Shown: in pieces, positions 28,920-36,790 of the stretch
How the letters are laid out: every line of letters begins with the position of its first letter
How positions within the stretch are numbered: position 1 is the stretch's first letter
Assembly (NCBI RefSeq): GCF_001758425.2
Contig: NZ_MDSS02000011.1
Location: 1-64,000 of the forward strand
DNA length: 64,000 nt
Source: Nesterenkonia sp. PF2B19
GTDB lineage: Bacteria; Actinomycetota; Actinomycetes; Actinomycetales; Micrococcaceae
Reading direction: 5' to 3'
Notes under the pieces: model-generated
Told to the model about the DNA's origin: nothing
What the model saw: the letters and a program-made list of their open reading frames with translations, nothing else
The model's database searches: none
Program-made: the position numbers and the translations under genes

Positions 28920-29453
28920 ATGCTGGTTCCCATGGACACCTCGCAGAACCCCGCATCGCCGCATCGCCCTCCGCCCGACGGGCTGGCTGGGCGCACCGGC
29001 CCGTCGCTGCCCTGGTACGGCGCCGTCGCCCTGGCCCTCCTGGCCGTGCCCCGTGTGGTGCTGCATGACCTGCACCTGATCGCGCCGGGCTCGGTCCTCA
29101 ATGCTGTTCTGGCCGTGGTTCCGCCGCTGGTGTGGGTGGTGGTCGCCGTCGTGATGCGTCTGCGCCGTCCGTTCCTGGCTCTGCTCGCGGTGGGCGCGGT
29201 GTACGGCGTGCTGCTCGCCGTCCTGCACCTGGTCCTCTGGGACCTCAACGTGGCGGGTGCCGATGTGCGGCTGGGCGGGAACTTCGAGGATCTGCCGCCG
29301 GCGGCGCATGTCCTCATCACCCGCGGGGCCGCCACGGTGTCCAGCCTGTTCACCGGTGTGGCAGTCGGCGCGGTGACCGGACTGGCCGCCGGCTGCCTGC
29401 GGTCGCTGCTGACGCGCTCTGACCGTGAGCCGGTGCGAGGCCGCTCCCGCTGA
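28920..29453 (+). CDS. Small predicted membrane protein of unknown function
   Basis: 177 aa. A Pro-rich cytoplasmic-looking N-terminus precedes four hydrophobic segments (about residues 33-50, 60-79, 84-106 and 135-160) and a basic C-terminus. The pattern resembles small actinobacterial integral membrane proteins, but I do not recognise a named family. GAGG lies just before the ATG at 28920; a second ATG at 28932 is possible. It is divergent from the histidine kinase gene, with about 120 nt between them. Confidence 0.7.
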   Translation: MLVPMDTSQNPASPHRPPPDGLAGRTGPSLPWYGAVALALLAVPRVVLHDLHLIAPGSVLNAVLAVVPPLVWVVVAVVMRLRRPFLALLAVGAVYGVLLAVLHLVLWDLNVAGADVRLGGNFEDLPPAAHVLITRGAATVSSLFTGVAVGAVTGLAAGCLRSLLTRSDREPVRGRSR

Positions 29454-29513
29454 TCCGTCCGTCGGGCGGAGCCGGACCCGTCCACGCCGCAGGGCTCAGT
29501 AGACTGTCGATCC

Positions 29514-30707
29514 ATGACCGACGTGTCCTGTGATTCTGCGCTGACGTGTCCGATCGAAGCCCTTCACGTCCACGGCGCGGTGGAGCTCGCCCCGGGTCTC
29601 CGCGGAGTGGTCCCGCACCGGCTTCCGGCGCCGGCCCGGCGGCAGATCCATGACCCGGGCACAGCGGCTGTGGCCGCCGCGCCGGCAGGAGTGCGGCTGC
29701 GGCTGCGCACGGCGGCCCGGCGGCTGATGGTCACCGTGCTGCCCACCGACATGGGGGCCCGGGATGATCCCACTCGCCCGGCTCCGCTGCATGACGTACT
29801 GGTCGACGGCTCCCTGCTGAGCTGTCCTGTCGCTCAGCCGCTCGAGCAGCGTGGGTCGGAGCCAGTCCGGACGGCAGAGGATCCCGGGCTGTGGCAGGTG
29901 GACGTCTCCGGATCGGCCCCGGACGGACTGCTCCCCGCGGGCGACAAGCTGGTGGAGATCTGGCTGCCGTATGAGGAGCCGGCGGAGCTGGTGGACATCC
30001 ATGCGGATGCTCCAGTGGCGCCGGCCCCGTCCGACGGTCCGCGGTGGGTGCACCACGGCAGCTCCATCAGTCACGGATCCGACGCCGAGGGACCGTCACG
30101 GGCTTGGCCGGCGGTGGCGGCGCAGGCCGCAGGCCTCGACCTGGTGAACCTGGGGCTGGCCGGCAACGCGATGCTCGACCAGTTCACCGCGCGGACCATC
30201 CGGGACCTGCCGGCGGATGTGATCACACTGAAGCTGGGCATCAACGTGGTCAACGGCGATGTGTTCCGGCTGCGCAGCTTCTCCCCTGCGGTCCATGGCT
30301 TCCTGGACACGATCCGTGACGGCCATCCGACCACCCCGCTGCATGTGGTGACCCCGTTGTGGTGCGGCATCCAGGAGCACACTCCCGGGCCCGTGGTCGC
30401 CACTGATCACGCGGGGCATGACGGCGTCGTGCGCCGCGTCTTCCACGCCGCCGGAGACCCTGCCGAGGTCGAGCAGGGTCGCCTGACGTTGACGGTCGTC
30501 CGTGCGGAGCTGGCCCGGATCGTGGGCGAACGCGCCCAGGACGATCCCCATCTGCATCTGGTCGACGGGCTGTCCCTCTATGGGCCCCGAGACGCGGAAC
30601 GGCTTCCCCTGCCGGACGCTCTCCACCCGGACACTGCCACACACGCGCTCATCGGCGAACGGTTCGCGCGGATCCTGCGGAGCTCGTGGCCCGCATGCCG
30701 GCGATAG
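29514..30707 (+). CDS. SGNH/GDSL-family hydrolase
   Basis: 397-aa predicted esterase/lipase. An N-terminal beta-rich region of about 170 residues precedes an SGNH catalytic domain with block I GSSISHG (nucleophile serine), block II glycine in LGLAGNAM, block III asparagine in LGINVVNG, and the late Asp-x-x-His in PDALHPD. There is no signal peptide, so it is likely cytoplasmic. TAGACT (29500-29505) ends 8 nt before the ATG and no Shine-Dalgarno is seen, suggesting a leaderless message. The substrate is unknown. Confidence 0.85.
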   Translation: MTDVSCDSALTCPIEALHVHGAVELAPGLRGVVPHRLPAPARRQIHDPGTAAVAAAPAGVRLRLRTAARRLMVTVLPTDMGARDDPTRPAPLHDVLVDGSLLSCPVAQPLEQRGSEPVRTAEDPGLWQVDVSGSAPDGLLPAGDKLVEIWLPYEEPAELVDIHADAPVAPAPSDGPRWVHHGSSISHGSDAEGPSRAWPAVAAQAAGLDLVNLGLAGNAMLDQFTARTIRDLPADVITLKLGINVVNGDVFRLRSFSPAVHGFLDTIRDGHPTTPLHVVTPLWCGIQEHTPGPVVATDHAGHDGVVRRVFHAAGDPAEVEQGRLTLTVVRAELARIVGERAQDDPHLHLVDGLSLYGPRDAERLPLPDALHPDTATHALIGERFARILRSSWPACRR

Positions 30708-30716
30708 GCTTCCCCC

Positions 30717-31803
30717 ATGGAGCAGCAGGTCATCCTCGGGGCGCTGGCCATCGGCGTCGGCTTCGCCGCCGCGGTCGCGCTGTTCGTGCCGTTCGTCGTA
30801 GTCAGCTATCGGGTGCGGGGGCGGCTGAGCGCGACGCGTCTGTTCGTCTGGTTCGCCGCACTGGTCTATTTCTGGGCCATCTGGTCCTATACGTTGCTGC
30901 CCCTACCCTCGCCCGAGACGATCACCTGCGCAGGGACCAATCTGGATCCGCTGCGCTTCGTCGATGACGTCCGAGGCGCGCTGGGCCCGCCGCGCGCCAC
31001 GCTCACCGACCCCGCCGTGCTTCAGCTGGCGCTGAACGTGCTGCTGTTCGTGCCGCTGGGCTTCTTCATCCGGCTCCTGGGGAACCGGGGGATCCCCACG
31101 GCGGCAGTGGTGGGTCTGTGTGTGTCCGCAGTCATCGAGACCACTCAGCTGACCGGCGTCTGGGGCCTCTACCCATGTGCCTACCGGGTCTTCGACGTCG
31201 ATGATCTGCTGATGAACACTCTGGGCGCCGTCTGCGGATCCGTCATCGCGGTGCTCATCCCCCGCGAACGCCGCGGCATCCGGACCCACGTGGAGGCCGT
31301 GATGCCCCGCGAGGTCACACGGGGCCGGCGCCTGCTGGCGATGCTCTGCGACGGCCTCGGTCTCCTCCTCTTCGCGGCCGCCGTGACGATTGCTCTGCGG
31401 GCTGGCCTCCTGTACGTCCTGGACGACCGCGAGGCGGCCCTCGGCGAGACCCCGACGACGCTTGGCATGCTGTCCGCCTGCGCCGTCTGGCTGCTGCTCA
31501 TCCTGGGCACCGGCAGGTCGGTGGGAGACGTCGCCGTGCAGCTGCGCTACACCGGCTCCGTCTTCCCCACACCGGTGACCAGGACGCTGCGGGCCGTGAC
31601 CGGCGTCGTGGGCTTCGGCGTGCTGATGCTCGCACCCGGCCCCGGGACCGCCGCGGCCTGGGCGTTCGTCCTGCTGAGCGTCATTGCCACCCTCACCACC
31701 GATCGCGGACGAGGCCTTCCCGGAGTCCTCTCGCGACAGCGCGTCACCGATGCCGCCGCGAAGCGTGGCGCGGCGCGCGCCGTCGTCGGACCTCCGACGG
31801 TGA
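30717..31803 (+). CDS. VanZ-like/RDD-domain fusion membrane protein (3' end uncertain)
   Basis: About 360 aa. The N-terminal VanZ-like part has four hydrophobic segments and the motif NVLLFVPLGFFIRL. It is followed by an RDD-type domain (RRLLAMLCDGLGLLLF with later helices). VanZ-family proteins include a teicoplanin resistance protein, but most are uncharacterised. As printed, the frame runs on antisense through the next gene to 32237. I place the end near 31803, where the adjacent frame has a stop, on the assumption of one indel after about 31740. TAGGCT (30705-30710) ends 6 nt before the ATG, which fits a leaderless start. Confidence 0.72.
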
Positions 31804-31838
31804 GCGGGGCGATCACCCGCGACCCGCCGTGGGTCGGC

Positions 31839-32594
31839 TCAGGGCCTGCGCTCGGCAGTCTCGATGCGGTCCAGCAGCTCCGCCAGGAAGTCGGCCGCCT
31901 TCGCCACGCGTCCGACGGTCAGTTCGGCCCGGGAGTGGGTCAGCAGGCCGTCGCCCTCGACGCGGACCGGGCACCGGTCGGCCCGCTCCTCCTGGAGGAG
32001 CCACGTGCGCACATCCCGGGTCAGGATCTCCTGAGCCTGGTCGGCCGGGACGCCGCCGACGACGAACCTCTCGTCGAACTCCGGGTCCCCGATGGCCTCC
32101 GGGCCGACCCCGACCGCCTGGGCGGCCTTGCCGAACAGGCCGCGACGTTCGAGGAAGAACGGCGGCATCGGCTGGTGCAGCCCCAGCACCACGATCTGGT
32201 GCTTCTCGGTGACCTGGACGCGCTCCCGTCGGCGTGATCCCGAGGACGTGCGCCGAGCAGTCCCCGACGGCCTCTCGGTGCGGTACCGATACTCGAAGGC
32301 CAGCAGAGGCCGGCCCCGATGCTCGCCCTCCAGCACGTGCACCGCGGTGGTCCGGTAATCCACGCGGGCCTGACCGGACAACGGCGTCCTGCCGCGTCGT
32401 CCGTACCGGAACGGCCTGCCCTCGAAGCGGCGCGTCAGGGATCGATCGGAGGGACGATACGACCATCCTCGCGCCTCCGCCGCGCTGCGGATCCTGTCCC
32501 GCTCCTGCTTCTTCGTCCACCACGCCCAGGCCAGGATCCCGATGAGCACCACTGCTCCGAGGATCGGCCACACATCGCCCAGAAGCTCCTGCAT
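31839..32594 (-). CDS. Single-pass membrane protein, conserved hypothetical
   Basis: 251 aa with one N-terminal membrane segment (about residues 8-24, WPILGAVVLIGILAWAWW) and a soluble domain. The soluble domain has a GWSYRPSDRSLTRRFEGRPF beginning and an aromatic-rich middle (HVLEGEHRGRPLLAFEYRY). Similar proteins are common in actinobacteria, but I do not know a function. GGAGGTG precedes the ATG at 32594, which is preferred to the GTG at 32603. It is the last intact gene before the accessory region. Confidence 0.75.
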   Translation of the reverse strand: MQELLGDVWPILGAVVLIGILAWAWWTKKQERDRIRSAAEARGWSYRPSDRSLTRRFEGRPFRYGRRGRTPLSGQARVDYRTTAVHVLEGEHRGRPLLAFEYRYRTERPSGTARRTSSGSRRRERVQVTEKHQIVVLGLHQPMPPFFLERRGLFGKAAQAVGVGPEAIGDPEFDERFVVGGVPADQAQEILTRDVRTWLLQEERADRCPVRVEGDGLLTHSRAELTVGRVAKAADFLAELLDRIETAERRP

Positions 32595-32656
32595 GCGCCC
32601 CACCTCCGTGGGGACATCCTATCTGTGAGCTGTCTCACATGCCCGGCGGGTCGTGG

Positions 32657-32825
32657 TCACACTGTCAGGAACCCGGCCACCAGCGGGATGGTCACGATGG
32701 AGGCGAGCGTGCCAGCGACCAGGATCGCCGCGGCAAGCCGACCGTCGCCGTCGTACTCCTCGGAGAGGAGTATGACGGACCCGCGCCGTTGCCCGCCATG
32801 ACGGCCCTTTGCCGCGAGCTTCCGG
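32657..32825 (-). pseudogene. AEC-family transporter, C-terminal remnant
   Basis: On the minus strand the frame ending at 32657 reads GSVILLSEEYDGDG followed by a hydrophobic LAAAILVAGTLASIVTIPLV, the typical last helix of auxin-efflux-carrier-type permeases. Upstream residues AVMAGNGAG belong to the family in the next frame, one base out. Only about 55 codons remain; the rest is replaced by the repeat-rich sequence from about 32830. It marks the left border of the accessory region. Confidence 0.65.
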
Positions 32826-32848
32826 TCATCCAGCCACGTTAGACCGTC

Positions 32849-32936
32849 ATTGACCGTAACCCAGGATCACGCGCCGTCACGTTCAAAAGTGGTCGTAAAA
32901 CGGTCGCTGGCGAAGCGACCACTTTTGGCGGTCAAT
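32849..32936. repeat. Nested inverted repeats at the island border
   Basis: ATTGACCG (32849-32856) pairs with CGGTCAAT (32929-32936). Inside it AAAAGTGGTCG (32885-32895) pairs with CGACCACTTTT (32916-32926). In addition the 16-mer CCACGTTAGACCGTCA occurs directly repeated at about 32834 and 33003. No coding frame is supported. This looks like the end(s) of a mobile element, but the family is not identified. Confidence 0.7.
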
Positions 32937-33042
32937 CGGGCCACCTCCTTGCCGCTTCCTCGACAGAGGGTGATCCGTCCGCTTCGCATGAGGGCCATCG
33001 GTCCACGTTAGACCGTCAGGAACCGTTGTAGGTTCCAGCTAA

Positions 33043-33104
33043 GTTGTCAGTAGTGTCACCTATCTGTCAGTGGTTTGTCAGTGGTGTCATCTATCTGTCA
33101 GTGG
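33043..33104. repeat. Two 31-bp direct repeats
   Basis: Two adjacent copies at 31-bp spacing share TTGTCAGT(A/G)GTGTCA and CTATCTGTCAGTG with few differences. Each copy holds two TGTCAGT boxes. Arrays like this occur at the ends of some insertion sequences, IS21-like ones among them, as transposase-binding sites. No transposase remains beside it. Confidence 0.7.
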
Positions 33105-33329
33105 GTCACGTCGAATCATCCCCATGGCCGCGATTCCCCAGCAGAGTCTCCGCCGATCTATCGAGACCTAAAAGCTCGCACGCACGGTGTCCCGGTTAGC
33201 CCCCCGTCAGCGGGACAGGGTGCGGACCACCTATACGGGACACCCTCTCTGGCCAGTTGGCGTTACGCCTGGTCAGAGGTGGGTGTTCCCGGTTGGGGTT
33301 CCCCATGCGGGACCCTCGGAAGTGTGCCG
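33105..33329. other. Gene-free stretch between repeats and the merB remnant
   Basis: No supported gene. GGTGTCCCG at about 33187 and its reverse complement CGGGACACC at about 33237 form an inverted pair, which may be another mobile-element end. Otherwise I see nothing recognisable. Confidence 0.4.
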
Positions 33330-33510
33330 TCGAGGGACCGTCGCGAGGTGATCGATGGTGATCGGGTCACCGGCGGCGCGCAGCCGCAGCAACGGGACCA
33401 GCAGGGCGGTCTCCTCGGACCGGACGAGCCGGTCTGCCAGGTCGGTGGTCTGTCAGGTCGGTGGTGAGGATCGTCTCATTGAGTGCGTCCAGTTCTATTG
33501 GGGTGAGTGC
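33330..33510 (-). pseudogene. Alkylmercury-lyase-like (merB) 5' remnant with internal duplication
   Basis: Minus-strand residues LTPIELDALNETILTTDL, then in another frame LADRLVRSEETALLVPLLRL and AAGDPITIDHLATV, look like the N-terminal region of actinobacterial MerB proteins. The frame change is caused by a 16-bp tandem duplication (33431-33446 and 33447-33462, one mismatch). The gene is cut off after about 60 codons. It follows merA directly in the same direction, as merB often does. Confidence 0.55.
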
Positions 33511-33514
33511 GCGG

Positions 33515-34939
33515 TCAGGCGCAGCAGGACAGCTTCGAGACGTCGGTGGTGAAGGCCTTGGCGACGATGCGGATGCCTTCGGCCATGGTCAGGTATGGGG
33601 CCCACGCGTCGGCGACTTCTGCGATGGTCTTGCCGAGGATGTGGACGCCGGCGGCGGCGAGCTCGCCGGCGTCCTTGGCGACAGCGGTGAGACCGAGGAT
33701 CTCGCCGGTGTCGGCGTTGGCGACCATCTTGATGAACCCACGCATGTCCCGGTTCACCAGCGCACGGGGCACGTACTCCAGTGGCAGGACGCGGCAGTCG
33801 CAGCGGATCCCGGCCGCGATGACCTCCTTCTCGGTCATCCCGACCGCGCCGATGGCGGGACCGGTGAACGTCACCCGAGGCATCCGTGTGTAGTCGACCG
33901 AAGTGTTGGCGTCGGTGAAGGCGTTCTCGGCGACGATCGTGCCGTGCCGGGCCGCGACATAGACGAACTCGGGGTGCCCGGTGACATCCCCGCCCGCCCA
34001 GACGCGGGGGTTGGCGGTCTGCAACTGGTCGGTGACCACGATCTGTCCGGCCTCGCCGGTCTTCACCCCCACGGCCTCGAGGTTGAGCCCCTCGGTGACC
34101 GGGCGGCGTCCGAGCGCGACGAGGATCTCGTCGGCACGGAACTCCTGCTCGCCGCCCGAGACCTCGGCCATGACGACGACCTGCCCGGTGACGGTATCGC
34201 GGGCAACGCGGGAGGGAACAGCGCGGCGGACCACCCGGATGCCCTCGTCGGCGAAGACTTCCTGCAATGATCTGGAAACCTCCGGCTCCTCCTTCGACGC
34301 CAGCCGAGAACGCACCAGCAGGGTCACCTTCGAGCCGAGCCGGGCGAACATCTGGGCCAGCTCCAGCGCCACGTAGCCACCGCCGAGCACCAGCAGCGAG
34401 TCGGGGCGCTCGGACAGTTCCATCGCCGACGTCGAGGTCAGGTACTCGACGCCGTCCAGCCCCTGGATGAGCGGGACCCAGGGACGGGTGCCGGTAGCGA
34501 TCAGGTAATGGGCGGACTCGATGGTTTCCACGGTGCCTTCAGCGGCGGTGACCTCCAGCACAGGCGCATCCGGGGTGCCGGCGAAGGCCGCCTGGCCCTG
34601 GCGGACCGGCCAGCCGTAGGCTTCGGCCACGTCGAAGTACTTCTCACCCCGCATCGCCTCGACCAGGTCCTGCTTGCCACCCACCAGCCCGGGCATGTCG
34701 ACCGCGCCCGCGGTGGCGGCGATCCCCGGGAACCGGGAGCCCGCGTCCGCGGCCACGTGGCGGGCCTCGGCGGCCGCTATCAGCGCCTTGGACGGCACGC
34801 ACCCGGTGTTCACGCAGGTGCCGCCGAACGTGCCGCGCTCGACCATCACCACCGACTTGCCCAGCGTGGTGGCGCGGATCGCTGCGGCGAACGCCGCGCC
34901 ACCCGACCCGATCACGGCCAGATCAATCTTCGACTGCAT
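33515..34939 (-). CDS. merA: Mercury(II) reductase
   Basis: 474-aa pyridine nucleotide-disulfide oxidoreductase reducing Hg(II) to volatile Hg(0) in the cytoplasm. It has the FAD fold (DLAVIGSGGAAFAAAIRAT), the redox-active GGTCVNTGCVPSK, the NAD(P) fold (SLLVLGGGYVALELAQMF), and the C-terminal vicinal cysteines (KLSCCA) that bind mercury. There is no N-terminal heavy-metal domain. GGGAGGG precedes the ATG at 34939. It is divergent from merR and sits behind a MerR-type stretched-spacer promoter. Confidence 0.97.
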   Translation of the reverse strand: MQSKIDLAVIGSGGAAFAAAIRATTLGKSVVMVERGTFGGTCVNTGCVPSKALIAAAEARHVAADAGSRFPGIAATAGAVDMPGLVGGKQDLVEAMRGEKYFDVAEAYGWPVRQGQAAFAGTPDAPVLEVTAAEGTVETIESAHYLIATGTRPWVPLIQGLDGVEYLTSTSAMELSERPDSLLVLGGGYVALELAQMFARLGSKVTLLVRSRLASKEEPEVSRSLQEVFADEGIRVVRRAVPSRVARDTVTGQVVVMAEVSGGEQEFRADEILVALGRRPVTEGLNLEAVGVKTGEAGQIVVTDQLQTANPRVWAGGDVTGHPEFVYVAARHGTIVAENAFTDANTSVDYTRMPRVTFTGPAIGAVGMTEKEVIAAGIRCDCRVLPLEYVPRALVNRDMRGFIKMVANADTGEILGLTAVAKDAGELAAAGVHILGKTIAEVADAWAPYLTMAEGIRIVAKAFTTDVSKLSCCA

Positions 34940-34983
34940 CCCGAACCCTCCCCGGACTGTTGAGAAATCCTCCTGATGCGGCG

Positions 34984-35015
34984 ATACTAAAGCTTCCAGT
35001 ACAGGGGAAGGTCAA
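34984..35015 (-). promoter_or_regulatory. MerR-type promoter and operator for merA
   Basis: On the minus strand TTGACC (35010-35015) and TAGTAT (34984-34989) are separated by 20 bp instead of 17. The stretched spacer contains the dyad CTTCC-N8-GGAAG (34993-34997 and 35006-35010). This is the layout used by MerR-family activators, which untwist an over-long spacer when the metal binds. Confidence 0.88.
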
Positions 35016-35046
35016 GGGTGAGACCTGTGACACACGAGGGGTGAGG

Positions 35047-35436
35047 ATGCGGATCGGGGAGCTCGCTGAAGCGGCCGGCACGACCACGAAGACTCTGCGG
35101 TTCTATGAAGACCAGGGGCTCTTGCCCCCGGCCGAGCGCACGCCCGGCGGCTACCGCGACTACACGACCGAGAGCCTCACCCGGATCGACTTCATCCACC
35201 GCGGCCAAGCCGCCGGACTCTCCCTCGCCCAGATCCGGCAGGTCCTCGACATCCGCGACCACGGCCAAGCTCCCTGCGATCACGTACGCGACCTGCTCGA
35301 CGCACGCCTGACCGACATTGACCTGAAACTCAGACAGCTCCACGACCTGCGCGACACCCTCGCCGGGCTACGCGACCAGGCCGAGCACGTTGAGCCCGAC
35401 ACGTGCAGCTCCGACCAGGTCTGCCGGTACCTGTAG
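35047..35436 (+). CDS. merR: MerR-family mercury-responsive regulator
   Basis: 129 aa. A winged helix (MRIGELAEAAGTTTKTLRFYEDQGLL) precedes the dimerisation helix. Cysteines suited to metal binding lie in QAPCDHVRDLL and in the C-terminal PDTCSSDQVC. The spacing of these cysteines resembles Hg(II) sensors. It is divergent from merA and should repress and activate the merA promoter. The ATG at 35047 gives the family N-terminus; a GTG at 35041 is also possible. Confidence 0.9.
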   Translation: MRIGELAEAAGTTTKTLRFYEDQGLLPPAERTPGGYRDYTTESLTRIDFIHRGQAAGLSLAQIRQVLDIRDHGQAPCDHVRDLLDARLTDIDLKLRQLHDLRDTLAGLRDQAEHVEPDTCSSDQVCRYL

Positions 35437-35897
35437 CCAAGCCCGACGCCGCACGGACACGCCATCGAGGGGTGGTGGTCGACCGAGCCCCAGCCGCACA
35501 GCTGGAACGTTCCGCCTCGACCTACCGACACGAAAGTGTCAGCGGCGCAGTGGGCATCGGAACTGCGCCCGAGGGACTCACAGCACGTATCGATCCGGGT
35601 GGGTCGACAGGGGTGAGGGTCGCCAACCCCGGTAGTCGTATGGGGATCCCCAAGTGACACACCTTCACCGCGGGCTGGACTCCCGTAGCCTCTTCGCTGT
35701 GCTGCGATGCCGTTGAGGATTGTGACAGGTTACTGGGACAGGAGTCGTCTCACCGAGTTGTCATGCCCCAGGTCAGCACAGCGCGGCCCTGACAAGTTCA
35801 GTGAGAACCTACAACCGTCACCGGACATCACGCGCCGCAGGCACCTTGGGGCAAAACCGGGGAGTCATCGTCCGTCACCGCCGGACACTTTCAGTGC
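35437..35897. other. Gene-free stretch between merR and the excisionase-like gene
   Basis: About 460 bases with only short, unsupported frames. No hairpin terminator of note and no RNA gene was seen. It may include the promoter of the excisionase-like gene and decayed sequence. Confidence 0.4.
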
Positions 35898-36113
35898 ATG
35901 AAGCAGAAGAAGCTCACCAAGGAAGATCTACCCCGGCTGATGACCCGACGCGAAGTTGCCGAGCATCTGGGTGTCGCCGAGGGCACACTGCGCAACTGGA
36001 ACTCCGCTGGCCGAGGACCTGCACCGGTGAAGTACGGCACATCGACGGTGCGCTACCTCCCCGAAGACGTCGAGGAGTGGGTGCGCTCCCAACGAGAGCC
36101 GATGCTGGTCTGA
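35898..36113 (+). CDS. Excisionase/AlpA-like helix-turn-helix protein
   Basis: 71-aa DNA-binding protein with a MerR-like winged helix (LMTRREVAEHLGVAEGTLRNWNSAGRG) and the wing-strand end VRYLPEDVEEWV. Proteins of this size serve as excisionases (recombination directionality factors) or plasmid/element regulators. It lies in a mobile region, but no intact integrase is visible within the window. A 29-bp hairpin begins 2 nt after its stop. Confidence 0.8.
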   Translation: MKQKKLTKEDLPRLMTRREVAEHLGVAEGTLRNWNSAGRGPAPVKYGTSTVRYLPEDVEEWVRSQREPMLV

Positions 36114-36114
36114 C

Positions 36115-36180
36115 CTCCGCAGATACAGGTAGGCCCCGTGGACAATGACCAGTCCACGGGGCCTACCTGTATCTGCGGAG
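36115..36180. repeat. 29-bp perfect inverted repeat (8-nt loop)
   Basis: Positions 36115-36143 are perfectly complementary to 36152-36180, and the loop is AATGACCA. The arm begins CTCCGCAGATACAGG. It lies between two converging coding ends (the excisionase-like gene and a truncated minus-strand gene), so it can act as a bidirectional terminator. A perfect 29-bp stem is much longer than usual terminators and has no U-tract. Confidence 0.9.
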
Positions 36181-36194
36181 ATTCCGGTGTCGGC

Positions 36195-36428
36195 TCAGCC
36201 GTCCAGGGCCAGCGCGTCCCACTGCTCTGCGGCCTTCGATCCGGCCGGACCGGGCCGATGCTTCGGAGCCTCCGGAGCGGGTCCGAGATCCTCTCCCCCA
36301 TCGTCGATGTCGTCCTCACCGAAGACCTCTGCCACCCACGAGGCATCGGGGGTGACCGCCTCTTCCGAGCGCTGCGGGATCCCGAGACTGATCAGCCATT
36401 CCCGGTACTCGTCCGTAGTGCGGAAGTA
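36195..36428 (-). pseudogene. C-terminal fragment of an unidentified protein, cut by the IS3 element
   Basis: The minus-strand frame to the stop at 36195 reads FRTTDEYREWLISLGIPQRS, then an acidic Pro-rich tail ending QWDALALDG, about 78 codons. It opens exactly at the IS3 left end (36429), so the 5' part has been lost or displaced. Its place next to an excisionase-like gene suggests a replication or transfer gene of an integrative element, but I cannot name the family. Confidence 0.6.
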
Positions 36429-36487
36429 GGGTCTGCTGACGGTTCGATTGACTTCCTGACTGCTAAGAAAGCAGAGGGGATAGTCCC

Positions 36488-36790
36488 ATGCCGAAGATCT
36501 ACTCCGAGGAGTTCAAGGCCTCCGCGTTGGAGCTGCTCGATTCCGGGATGAGGCAGAAGCAGGTCAGCCAAGACCTGGGCATCTCGAAGTCAGCCCTGCA
36601 AATGTGGGTGAGCAAGGATCGAGCACATCACCACGGTGTCGAGCCTGCTGAAGATGCTGCTGGCCGAGCGGACCAGTCGAAGATGCTCAAACGCATCCGT
36701 GAACTCGAACAAGAAAACGAGATCCTGCGTCGAGCCACGGCGTACTTGTCGCAGGCGAATTTGAAGGTCGGGCAGACCCGCCCACAATGA
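36488..36790 (+). CDS. IS3 transposase orfA
   Basis: 100 aa. A helix-turn-helix (QVSQDLGISKSALQMWVSK) precedes a leucine-zipper-like coiled coil (MLKRIRELEQENEILRRA). It binds the terminal repeats and joins OrfB through frameshifting or dimerisation. GAGGGG lies upstream of the ATG at 36488. The stop overlaps the orfB start (ATGA). Confidence 0.92.
   Translation: MPKIYSEEFKASALELLDSGMRQKQVSQDLGISKSALQMWVSKDRAHHHGVEPAEDAAGRADQSKMLKRIRELEQENEILRRATAYLSQANLKVGQTRPQ

Noticed and set aside
31804-32237. Extension of the VanZ/RDD frame to 32237
   Set aside because: It runs antisense through the well-supported minus-strand gene at 31839-32594 and contains no RDD or VanZ residues; a single indel near the 3' end is the simpler explanation.
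32830-33110. tRNA gene as an island attachment site
   Set aside because: No cloverleaf or tRNA-like stems could be found; the inverted repeats here resemble transposon ends instead.
35280-35660. 126-codon minus-strand frame overlapping merR
   Set aside because: Composition does not look coding and it overlaps the intact merR end.
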